A stretch of 64,000 bases of DNA from JBMYRH01 sp049602155 (lineage in GTDB: Bacteria > Myxococcota_A > UBA9042 > PHBI01 > JBMYRH01): positions 124,001-188,000 of the forward strand of contig JBMYRH010000006.1 of NCBI GenBank assembly GCA_049602155.1, read 5' to 3'. Positions 17,451 through 25,192 of this stretch are shown here, piece by piece. Numbering within the stretch: the stretch's first letter is position 1; each line of letters opens with the position of its first letter. The position numbers were made by a program, and so were the translations under genes. The notes beneath the pieces are model-generated. The model was not told where the DNA came from, ran no database searches, and saw only the letters and a list, made by a program, of their open reading frames with translations.

Positions 17451-18182
17451 TTAACGGCCCAACGGCACCTTCATGAAGTCGTAAGCGACGTCGGCCCGAT
17501 GGTAGACACGCCGCACCGCAGATGAGGCAGTGGCATGCGGGGGCGCGGAGCGCCCAATGTTCGTGAACAAGAGCACGGCATTGCGCTTACTCACGTAGTC
17601 GGTGAGGTGATTCAGCACGCCGCGATGCGTGGGTAAGTCCTTGTCCCACCCAGCGCCGTCAACCACCAGCAGGTCATTGTCTTCGAAGTAGCTCGTCGAC
17701 TCCTCGGGAATGGCCTTGAAGTCGGAGGCATAGGTCACGCATTTGCGGCGGGTGTCGAAGCGGTAGCCGTAGCTGGCGCCGTCGGTGGTCCCATCGCTTA
17801 ACGGGAACACTGTCACCGAGAGGTCGCCCGTGTCGACCGCCTTGTGCGGCTTCAGGTTCACATGAGTGATGTTCTTAAATGGCCCATACTTCTTCTTGAG
17901 CTCTGTCCAGAGAGCCTTTGGGGCGAGCAACGTGATAGGTCGGTCTGTCCACTTGTCTAGTGTGCCCAGCCCACCAGCTGCATCACGACTTGCGCTCGTC
18001 ACCACCACGTCGGTCACCGTCAGCGCGATGGCTGCCTGGTCCTCGAAGTCATGTGTGGCATCGATCAGCAAGTAAGAGGCGATGTTGTTCATTAGCGCCG
18101 ACGAGCGCCGACGCTGATTCCTACCGGTACCCTCCGTGATGGGAGTCGACGGACCGGTACCGAGGATTTGAAAGTAGGCCAT
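17451..18182 (-). CDS. PhnP-like metallo-beta-lactamase-fold protein lacking metal ligands
   Basis: 243 residues. The N-terminus (FQILGTGPSTPITEGTG, RRRSSALM, YLLIDATHDFEDQ) follows the PhnP/YcbI branch of the metallo-beta-lactamase fold, including the strand that ends IDAT-DF-Q. Where the family has the THxHxDH metal motif this protein reads TSASRDA (62-68): Asp67 is kept but all three His are replaced. Later segments (KCVTYASDF, DNDLLVVDGAG) keep the fold. It is therefore probably a non-catalytic or non-metal member that may bind a ligand or partner. It is convergent with the CRM gene and lies downstream of the Cys-rich genes on the same strand. Confidence 0.75.
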   Translation of the reverse strand: MAYFQILGTGPSTPITEGTGRNQRRRSSALMNNIASYLLIDATHDFEDQAAIALTVTDVVVTSASRDAAGGLGTLDKWTDRPITLLAPKALWTELKKKYGPFKNITHVNLKPHKAVDTGDLSVTVFPLSDGTTDGASYGYRFDTRRKCVTYASDFKAIPEESTSYFEDNDLLVVDGAGWDKDLPTHRGVLNHLTDYVSKRNAVLLFTNIGRSAPPHATASSAVRRVYHRADVAYDFMKVPLGR

Positions 18183-18200
18183 AAGGGCGCCTCTAGTGGG

Positions 18201-19430
18201 TCAAGGTACGAAGCATGCGTTGACGTAACTCTCGCAGGCCCCGCCGGCGCCTGCAGCTTGGTTAATGCACGCATCCGTTTGCGTCGGGCAGGCATTTGAG
18301 AGGCACACGTTGATGGCCATAAAGGTGGCCTGAGCGGGGAGGGAACCCTGGTTGATGCAGCCGTCTTGGCACCCCGTATCCATCTGGCCGCATGTCTGCA
18401 GGCACCCAAACATGTCGTTGCAAGTCGCCGTCCCATGGATGTCGAAGAAGCACTCGGCGAGCTCATCAATGCATGTCTCTGCGATGCAGGTCATGTCTTG
18501 TGTGGTGCAGCCCTGTTGGCAGCCTACGAGTGCTTGCAACTCGGCCATCGCTTGTGCTGAAGCAAGCGACTGACATTGGCCAGCACAGCCTTGGTCTTGC
18601 CCGCATTGCGCCATGCAGTTGTACGTGTCCTGGCAGGACGCTCCGCCGGCGACACCGTCACCCTGACATTGACCACTGGGGGTGCATGTCTGGCCGGCGG
18701 CGCAGTTACCGCACGAGCCGCCACAGCCATCATCGCCGCACTGCTTATCGGCGCAGGTGGGCGTGCAGGTGACAGCGCCTTGGCACTGGCCCGAGATGCA
18801 CTCTTCGGAGGCAGGGCAGTCGCCGCACGTCCCGCCGCAGCCATCTGGACCGCACTCTTTGCCGCTGCACTCAGCGACGCAAGTCGTCGCACCGTCAACG
18901 CAGGCGCCAGCGTCACACACCGTACCGTCGGTGCACATACCACAGGTCCCACCACAGCCGTCGTCACCGCACTCGACACCCACGCAACTTGCAGTGCAAC
19001 TACAGGTGCCGCTCTGACATGTGTCGCCCTCGTTACACACGCCACAGGCTTCACCACAGACGCTGCCGCAGTTCCAGCCGAGGCCAGCGCAGGTGTCCGT
19101 GCACTCACTCAACGCGCCACACTGACCATCGCCGTTACATACTTGACCTGCTGAGCAAGCACCGCAGCTTCCCCCGCAGCCGTCCTCTCCGCAGGTCTTC
19201 CCTGCACAGTCTGGAGTACAGCCGCCTTCGTCGCCTGCCGGCGCAGCCGCTTCATCCCCTTCGGCCTGGTCAGCAACGGCATCCTGCGTCATGACGCTCA
19301 CATCGTCGCCGCCTCCGGAGGCATCAGCTAGCTGAGCGCCATCGGTGACTGAGTCTGTGGTCGTACCTGAGTCACAGCCCAGCGTCGTGAAGGCGAGCCC
19401 GATGCTCATGAACACTACAATGAAGCGCAT
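18201..19430 (-). CDS. Cys-rich exported protein with CGxDGCGGxCG repeats
   Basis: 409 residues. A hydrophobic N-terminus ends TTLGCDSG, an imperfect lipobox, so it is probably a lipoprotein. An acidic, Ala-rich linker (about 22-70) is followed by five tandem modules of about 40 residues with the core CGDDGCGGTCGxC and CxxGxC. A second Cys-rich helical domain (CMAQCGQDQGCAGQCQ, CLQTCGQMDTGCQDGC) closes the protein. The modules are the same type as those near the end of the 19558 gene. ATG 19430 is preferred over upstream alternatives because of GGAG 7 bases before it and the signal sequence that follows. It is probably co-transcribed with 19558. No enzyme domain is seen; a surface-structure or adhesion role is inference. 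Confidence 0.88.
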   Translation of the reverse strand: MRFIVVFMSIGLAFTTLGCDSGTTTDSVTDGAQLADASGGGDDVSVMTQDAVADQAEGDEAAAPAGDEGGCTPDCAGKTCGEDGCGGSCGACSAGQVCNGDGQCGALSECTDTCAGLGWNCGSVCGEACGVCNEGDTCQSGTCSCTASCVGVECGDDGCGGTCGMCTDGTVCDAGACVDGATTCVAECSGKECGPDGCGGTCGDCPASEECISGQCQGAVTCTPTCADKQCGDDGCGGSCGNCAAGQTCTPSGQCQGDGVAGGASCQDTYNCMAQCGQDQGCAGQCQSLASAQAMAELQALVGCQQGCTTQDMTCIAETCIDELAECFFDIHGTATCNDMFGCLQTCGQMDTGCQDGCINQGSLPAQATFMAINVCLSNACPTQTDACINQAAGAGGACESYVNACFVP

Positions 19431-19557
19431 TGGAAACTCCGTAGAGAAGGTCATAGGGGGAAGGGGTGTCGCGGCGCTCCGCAAACCGCAAGTTGCCGAG
19501 CTTTGGAGCCTTACCGACATTCGGAAGGCGGATTGTCTGGGGCCTGACGTCGTCACG

Positions 19558-22395
19558 CTACGGCGCGATGACCTCGATGTTACCAACCATGGCCCCATGG
19601 AAGAGGCAGCGGTAGTTATAGAACCCGGGCGTCGTCAGCGTGAACTCCACGGTGCTGGTTGAGCCATCTTGGGAATCCATGACGTCATCTTCAGCGCACA
19701 CTTTCAGGAAGGGGTGCCCTCCAGTGGCTTCAATCGACACCGTTTGTCCCACGCTGATCCGGAGACACTTTGGAGAGTAAGGCTGCATGTTTACCATGTC
19801 GATGGCGATGACACCGTCAGCCGCCGTCATGTCGCCGTTCGCGAAGTCCTCCTCTGTGCAGTCTGCGTAGGTGGGTGAACATGTTGGGGCCGGGGCATCG
19901 ACTTCGCATGCCCCCTCCACGCAGGTCTCGCCATCTGAGCAGGAGCCGCAGTCCAGTGTAGCGCCGCATCCGTCTGCCACGTCCCCGCATGTGATGGCTC
20001 CACACTCGGCCAAGGGAATGCAATCGACGACGCACGCGCCGTCTGTGCACGTCTCGCCGTCTCCGCAAGTGCCGCACTCTAGAGTCCCACCGCAGCCATC
20101 ATCGAGAGTCCCACAGGTGATATCCTCGCAGGACTCGATAGCCGTGCACTCGTCGACGCATTCGCCCTCCGTGCAGGTTTGGCCATCGCTACACCCCCCG
20201 CAGTCGAGTGTGCCCCCGCAGCCGTCATCGGCGCTGCCGCACTCCACGACACCACACTCGGTAGCTGGCGTGCAGTCTAAGATGCACTCGCCTTCCGTAC
20301 ACGACGAACCTTCTGAGCAATCGCCACAGACCAGGGTGCCACCGCAACCGTCGTCGACACTGCCGCACTCGACATCGCCGCAGTCGGCGGCAGGCGTGCA
20401 ATCGGCCTCGCATGCCCCAGCCGAACACGACTCGCCAACGGCACATGAGCCGCACGTGCCTCCGCACCCATCATCACCGCATACGGCCGCGTCGCAGTCG
20501 GGGATGCACGGTGGCACGCAATCGGGGATGGCCTCATAAAGACAGCCGCCATCGTCTCCGCATGCATCCGCGGTGCAGGGATCGCCATCGTCGCAGGCAA
20601 CCTCAGGCGCAGCTATTCCGCATTTAAAGGCAGGCTCAGTGCACACCTCCGCAAGACATCCCGTGCCAGTGCCTCCGGCGCAATCGATGTCCCCCAAGCA
20701 GCATCCCACGGGCGTGTCAGCCTCAAGTTGGATATCGTCGAGCCACACACCTTCGCCAGCATTTGCATACCCGTCGCCCGTCGCGAACCGGATCGAGAGC
20801 TCAACGCTCATCCCGCTCCAATCACTTAGGTCGTAGGTGTACTCTGTCCACGCTACGACCGTCGTGCAGATCTTGGGCTCAAGCGCGACACCGTTCACTT
20901 CGATCGTGACGACGTCGTATGTGCATGACGACTCCTGGACGTTCTGCATCAACCAGAATGAAAGGGCCGACTCCCCTGGAGGGAGGCTAAGAGACCGGGT
21001 CAAGGCCGCATCCACCTCACCAAAGTCGTAGCTATAGTCGGGGAGCTTGCCGCAGTACACGCTGTTCGCGCCAGTGTGCGCCTTTGAGCTGTCCAGCTGC
21101 CATGTGGTCTCCGTGGAGATGGTCGTCACGGTCCACTCTGAGAACTCTGCGTTGGACTCAAAGCCGTTCGAGAACAAGGCCCCCGTGCCGAACGCGCCGT
21201 AAGGCGAGAAGACGCAGTCGCCGCCGACGCACGAGTCTGCCGTGCAGTCCGACGCGTCGTCGCAGACCTTCGCCGTGAAGGCACAGTAAGCGTTGTCACA
21301 AGCGTCGTCTGTGCAGGGGTCTCCATCGTCGCATCCACTGTCGTCGTCACAACAGAGCGGATCCGGCGAGCCAGCCTGGCAGCTGCCCGCCGAGCACGTG
21401 TCGGACAGCGTGCAGGAGTCGCCATCGTCGCAGGGGTTACCATTGTTGGTGTACTGGCACCCGGACATCGGCACGCACTTGTCCGAAGTGCAGGCATTCT
21501 CATCGTCGCAGGTAACGACGGCACCAACACACAGGCCGTCCATGCAGGTGTCATTCTCCGTGCACAGGTTGGCGTCCTCGCAGGGGCCATCGATGTACGT
21601 CTGCACACAGCCGATGGCTGTGTCGCAGGTCGCAGTCAGACACTCGGTGGAATTGCCGCAGTCCACCGGGGCCCCTGGCAAGCACTCTCCGTTGGCACAG
21701 ATATCGCCGCTGGTGCAGGCATCGAAGTCATTGCATGGCTCGGTGCTGTTGACCGACACACATCCATCCACTTCATCACAGGTATCGATGGTGCATGCGT
21801 TGCCATCTTCACAATCGATGGACTCCCCAAGGCACTCTCCGAGGTAGCAGTGGTCCTGAACCGTGCACGCCTGTCCGTCGTCGCAAGGTTTCTGGTGGTA
21901 AGTATGGACGCAGCCGCCCTCCGGGTCGCATCCATCTGTGGTGCAGGCGTTGTCATCGTCACAAAGCATGGCCTGAGCGACACACTCACCGGAGACACAG
22001 GCGTCCCCTTCGGTACACGCCGAGCCGTCGTCGCAAGTGGCCCCGTCCTCTGCAGCTCCGAAGCCACACTCACCGTCGGTGCATTGGGCCACCATGCAGT
22101 TTGGAAGGGCACCATCCTCCGGTGCGCAATCAGCGTCGGCAGTGCATGCTTCGTCGGGTAGATCCGGTAGCGGCTCGGGCTCCTCCACGACGTCGCTCCC
22201 TGCAGGAGTTTGAGCATCATCAGTGGGGGTAACTTCGGCATCAATTGCCGACACAGACGTGTCATCTGACACGAGATCGCCACCGTCGTCCCCGGGGCCG
22301 GAGCAACCGAGCGCGAGCAAGCTGACGATGAGGAGCGCAGCAGTGTGCGCAAAGAGAGGCCTGTGGAGGCGAGCCAGTGGGTGCAATTCTTTCAT
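19558..22395 (-). CDS. Cys-rich lipoprotein with terminal cupredoxin domain
   Basis: 945 residues. A signal sequence ends LALGCSG. After a long acidic linker come about eight modules of the type CDDGxxCTxxDxC (about 85-390), then a jelly-roll domain (about 400-565, starting FSNGFESNAEFSEW and ending GVWLDDIQLEA). Five modules CGxxDDGCGGTLxCGxC follow (about 620-840). The last 100 residues form a cupredoxin: a His in GGHPFLKVC and a closing YRCLFHGAM, i.e. C-x2-H-x2-M, the type 1 copper ligand set. It may carry copper for electron transfer at the cell surface; this is inference. It starts 10 bases after the GIDE-domain gene and is followed by 18201 in the same direction. Confidence 0.9.
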   Translation of the reverse strand: MKELHPLARLHRPLFAHTAALLIVSLLALGCSGPGDDGGDLVSDDTSVSAIDAEVTPTDDAQTPAGSDVVEEPEPLPDLPDEACTADADCAPEDGALPNCMVAQCTDGECGFGAAEDGATCDDGSACTEGDACVSGECVAQAMLCDDDNACTTDGCDPEGGCVHTYHQKPCDDGQACTVQDHCYLGECLGESIDCEDGNACTIDTCDEVDGCVSVNSTEPCNDFDACTSGDICANGECLPGAPVDCGNSTECLTATCDTAIGCVQTYIDGPCEDANLCTENDTCMDGLCVGAVVTCDDENACTSDKCVPMSGCQYTNNGNPCDDGDSCTLSDTCSAGSCQAGSPDPLCCDDDSGCDDGDPCTDDACDNAYCAFTAKVCDDASDCTADSCVGGDCVFSPYGAFGTGALFSNGFESNAEFSEWTVTTISTETTWQLDSSKAHTGANSVYCGKLPDYSYDFGEVDAALTRSLSLPPGESALSFWLMQNVQESSCTYDVVTIEVNGVALEPKICTTVVAWTEYTYDLSDWSGMSVELSIRFATGDGYANAGEGVWLDDIQLEADTPVGCCLGDIDCAGGTGTGCLAEVCTEPAFKCGIAAPEVACDDGDPCTADACGDDGGCLYEAIPDCVPPCIPDCDAAVCGDDGCGGTCGSCAVGESCSAGACEADCTPAADCGDVECGSVDDGCGGTLVCGDCSEGSSCTEGECILDCTPATECGVVECGSADDGCGGTLDCGGCSDGQTCTEGECVDECTAIESCEDITCGTLDDGCGGTLECGTCGDGETCTDGACVVDCIPLAECGAITCGDVADGCGATLDCGSCSDGETCVEGACEVDAPAPTCSPTYADCTEEDFANGDMTAADGVIAIDMVNMQPYSPKCLRISVGQTVSIEATGGHPFLKVCAEDDVMDSQDGSTSTVEFTLTTPGFYNYRCLFHGAMVGNIEVIAP

Positions 22396-22405
22396 GGTTC
22401 GGAGC

Positions 22406-23239
22406 CTACTTGAGCAGGCCCATCACTACCAGTGCGATCCCGGTAATGACGGACGTGATGGCGCCAATCTTGAGCCATTTGGCAGAAGACTCCTTCAACT
22501 GAATGAGCTCCGCCTCCGATTTCAAAGCCACGACGTAGGGTCCTTCGGTCGTAGTGGGCTTCCGCAGCACGAGGCCGTCCGCAGTGTCTGCCACCTCGCC
22601 GAGGACGTAGACCGAGCGGTCGAGTGGTAAAACTCGCTCCTCAAAACGATAGCCTAACGTGCGCCGCTGGTTGCCGTGGTGGCCGCCACTTACAGCGAGG
22701 TTAAAGTTCCCGACCCGAAGGGCGAGCTGGCTGCCGCCCATGTGCTCCACAGCACTAGGCGCCTCGAACCGGTCGACGATAGTGTCCAATTGCATCTCGG
22801 AACCCGAGGGGATGACTCGTACCCGGCCGGTGCCGTCATCAAGGTGGAACACCGCCTCGCGACGGTTGCTACTAAGCGTCTCGTTGGATTTACTCCAGGT
22901 CACAGACACATGGCCCTCATCGTCACGGCGCTCGCGACGGGTCTCTATGACCCGAATGACCTCCATCTCGTAGATAGCGACCTCTTCACCGCTGAGTTCG
23001 CCCGTCACGGGCTTCGGAGCGACAAGCTTACCTTTGAGTTCGCAATGCTCTGCGTACCCAGATTCACTGCCCTCACCGATCTCTGCGCGTACTTCGTCAA
23101 CGAGAGCGCTGATATCACCGAGCTTCCTCGTCTCAGTGGTGGCCATCAGCGTCGCACGATGGGTCGCGCGTTTCGAAAAGAACAGTAGGAGACCAGCGCC
23201 TCCCACGCATACGAGTCCAGCTATCAGCAACGGATCCAT
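22406..23239 (-). CDS. GIDE-domain (MULAN-like) membrane protein
   Basis: 277 residues with one membrane helix at each end (about 4-21 and 257-275). The soluble part matches the GIDE domain of the eukaryotic mitochondrial E3 ligase MUL1/MULAN: CELKGKLVAPKPVTGELSG, AIYEMEVIRV, AVFHLDDGTGRVRVIPSG, GYRFEERVLPLDRSVYVLGEV and PYVVALKSEAELI. The eukaryotic RING finger is absent, as in other bacterial members. Function in bacteria is unknown. The start has a strong TAGGAGG 5 bases upstream, and a predicted promoter lies at 23260-23287. It is the first gene of a run with the two Cys-rich lipoprotein genes. Confidence 0.85.
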   Translation of the reverse strand: MDPLLIAGLVCVGGAGLLLFFSKRATHRATLMATTETRKLGDISALVDEVRAEIGEGSESGYAEHCELKGKLVAPKPVTGELSGEEVAIYEMEVIRVIETRRERRDDEGHVSVTWSKSNETLSSNRREAVFHLDDGTGRVRVIPSGSEMQLDTIVDRFEAPSAVEHMGGSQLALRVGNFNLAVSGGHHGNQRRTLGYRFEERVLPLDRSVYVLGEVADTADGLVLRKPTTTEGPYVVALKSEAELIQLKESSAKWLKIGAITSVITGIALVVMGLLK

Positions 23240-23259
23240 CGCGGCCTCCTAAGGCAGAT

Positions 23260-23287
23260 ATCCTACACTTGCGCCCGAGCCCATCAA
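23260..23287 (-). promoter_or_regulatory. Predicted promoter of GIDE/lipoprotein operon
   Basis: On the minus strand TTGATG (23287-23282), 16 bases, TAGGAT (23265-23260). Transcription would start about 14 bases before the ATG at 23239, leaving room for the strong ribosome site. Confidence 0.55.
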
Positions 23288-23344
23288 GGGGGGCTCGTCG
23301 GGTTGCGCGGGCGACATGTGCAGGAAATGAGGAATCATGAGTCT

Positions 23345-23368
23345 AGCCATGACATGGATGTCATAGCT
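23345..23368. repeat. 24-base inverted repeat, operator-like
   Basis: The arms AGCCATGACAT (23345-23355) and ATGTCATAGCT (23358-23368) are complementary at 10 of 11 positions around a GG centre. The perfect dyad shape, without a following T-run, fits a binding site for a dimeric regulator better than a terminator. It lies between two divergent genes. Confidence 0.5.
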
Positions 23369-23587
23369 GAACGGCTCGGCTCAGCAGCGGGGACCTCGAA
23401 TTCGCGCCCCGCCGGCCACCTGATTGAACCCCAAGGGGGCTTCAAGGGCTTAAAATCACTCACCAACATGAGGCGAGGGCGTGACGGCGTGCCCGTGGCT
23501 TCGAATCCTGGATCCGATATTGCAAAAGGTGAGGCCACCGATGGCCGGCCGTGTGCCGCACCACGTCATGCGTGATGAAGGAGACCA

Positions 23588-25180
23588 ATGATGGCGACCC
23601 AGCTCGAAGCAAGCTCCCCCCGCTCTGAAGATTCTGGCCGCGCGCTCCCCTCCGACGCTCCTTCTCGGAAGCGCAGTGAGAGCCGTGTGTCTGCGTTGTC
23701 AGCGATCGTCGCTGCCCCGTACGGGATGGTGGACCCGGTCACGGCTTATCTCTCGAAGATCGGGAAGGTGCGTTTGCTGAACCGAGCAGGTGAGCAACGC
23801 GTAGCCCAGGCATTTGAAGAGGGCACGTGGGAGGTCTTCGATGCGCTCCTCACGCTGCCTTACGGTGAGCGTGAGCTGATGGAGTCATCGCGGCGATTGC
23901 GCGAGGACATCATGTACCGCTGTGCTGTCTTAGAGTCGCCTAGCGACGGCATGGACGACGACACGATCGAGTCAGATGTAGAACGCTTCCATGACCAACT
24001 CACAGCGGCCAAGGAGCGCTGCGCGAAGGCGACGAAAGCGGCGGGGCGTCGTTCTGCAGGGCCTGAAGAGGCTGCCGAGCTGATTCAAGCACGGAACGGC
24101 TTGTTCCGTTTGTTCAAAGAGTTTGGGTTCGGCCACCGCATCATGCGTCGCGCCGTAAACCACGTAGAGAAGCAAGCGAAGGCAGCACGGCGCGCCCGTC
24201 GCATCGCGGGCCGGGTCGCGAATGGTGACGACCTCTCGGGCCTCATTGAGTCAGGGCGTTTGGGCATCCCCGTCCCCGGCGAGCGGAGCGCCAATGTCCA
24301 GCGCCGCTGTGACGATGCCATCCAGCTCCTAGCTCGAATCGAAGATGAATTCGGAACCTCCATTGAGAGCTTCCTGGCAGCCACCAAGAGGCTGCTGGCT
24401 GGTCAACGGAAGGCAGAGGAAGCCCGGGCCGAGATGATCCTGGCGAACTTGCGGTTGGTCGTCTCGATTGCCAAGCGCTACTCCAACCGCTCCATGCCGC
24501 TGCTGGATCTTATTCAGGAGGGCAACATCGGTCTCATGAAGGCGGTAGAGAAGTTTGAGTATCGCCGAGGTCATAAGTTCTCGACCTACGCGACGTGGTG
24601 GATTCGTCAATCCATCACACGCGCGCTCGCAGACCAAGGGCGCACCATTCGGATCCCAGTTCACCTCGTCGAGACGTTGAACCGGATTACCCGAACGCGC
24701 GTTGAGCTTGAGCATCGGCTGGGACGTAAGCCGACCCCCGAAGAGGTGGCCTTGAAGCTTGAGGTCGATGTGGAGGTTGTGACGCGAACGATGCGCCTCG
24801 CTCGCACCCCGGTCAGCCTTGAGACGCCGGTAGGTGACGACGATGGCACCTCACTCTCAGACTTCCTCGCCGACGAAAACGCCCTGAACCCGGAGGACGT
24901 GGCAGGTCGCCAGAGCACGCGACTGGCGACTCGTGAACTCCTGAACACGCTGTCAGAGCGCGAGGCGGCGATCTTGAAGAAGCGCTTCGGCATCGGTGAG
25001 CGACGGAACTACACCCTCGAGGAGGTTGGGCGCTACCTCACGCTGACACGCGAGCGGATCCGACAGATCGAGGCGAAGGCCCTCGACAAGCTGCGCTCAC
25101 CGCATCGCCCCTCCTCGGCTCGAGAGGCATGGCTGGGTTCGCGTACGGGAGAGTTCGCTAGGGTGCAGCGCGCCGACTAA
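23588..25180 (+). CDS. rpoD: RNA polymerase sigma-70 factor, RpoD-like
   Basis: 530 residues. Region 1.2 is at about 48-78 (DPVTAYLSKIGKVRLLNRAGE). A 200-residue non-conserved region follows, then regions 2.1-2.4 at about 283-355 (NLRLVVSIAKRYSNRSMPLLD, GNIGLMKAVEKFEYRRGHKF, TYATWWIRQSITRAL), region 3 (TIRIPVHLVETLNRI) and the region 4.2 helix-turn-helix (TLEEVGRYLTLTRERIRQIEA). The acidic region 1.1 of large RpoD proteins is missing. It directs RNA polymerase to -10/-35 promoters. With region 2.4 and 4.2 this close to RpoD it is either the primary sigma factor in a short form or a close group 2 paralogue. AAGGAG lies just before the first ATG. Confidence 0.93.
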   Translation: MMATQLEASSPRSEDSGRALPSDAPSRKRSESRVSALSAIVAAPYGMVDPVTAYLSKIGKVRLLNRAGEQRVAQAFEEGTWEVFDALLTLPYGERELMESSRRLREDIMYRCAVLESPSDGMDDDTIESDVERFHDQLTAAKERCAKATKAAGRRSAGPEEAAELIQARNGLFRLFKEFGFGHRIMRRAVNHVEKQAKAARRARRIAGRVANGDDLSGLIESGRLGIPVPGERSANVQRRCDDAIQLLARIEDEFGTSIESFLAATKRLLAGQRKAEEARAEMILANLRLVVSIAKRYSNRSMPLLDLIQEGNIGLMKAVEKFEYRRGHKFSTYATWWIRQSITRALADQGRTIRIPVHLVETLNRITRTRVELEHRLGRKPTPEEVALKLEVDVEVVTRTMRLARTPVSLETPVGDDDGTSLSDFLADENALNPEDVAGRQSTRLATRELLNTLSEREAAILKKRFGIGERRNYTLEEVGRYLTLTRERIRQIEAKALDKLRSPHRPSSAREAWLGSRTGEFARVQRAD

Positions 25181-25192
25181 GTCGCCGTTGGC

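Larger units (their letters stand above)
23240..23587. other. Divergent intergenic region between GIDE gene and sigma factor
   Basis: 348 bases without a supported gene. It contains the predicted promoter of the minus-strand GIDE gene (23260-23287) and a 24-base inverted repeat (23345-23368). The sigma-factor promoter must lie in the right half; TAAAAT near 23450 is a candidate -10 without a well-spaced -35. Confidence 0.55.

Noticed and set aside
18352..19154. Long plus-strand frames opposite the Cys-rich genes
   Set aside because: They are mirror images of the repetitive Cys codons on the minus strand, with low-complexity products and no ribosome sites. The same holds opposite 1-6130 and 19558-22395.
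23495..23520. GGCTTCGAATCC resembling a tRNA T-arm
   Set aside because: The flanking bases do not form the 5-bp T-stem, and no acceptor or anticodon arm can be built around it.
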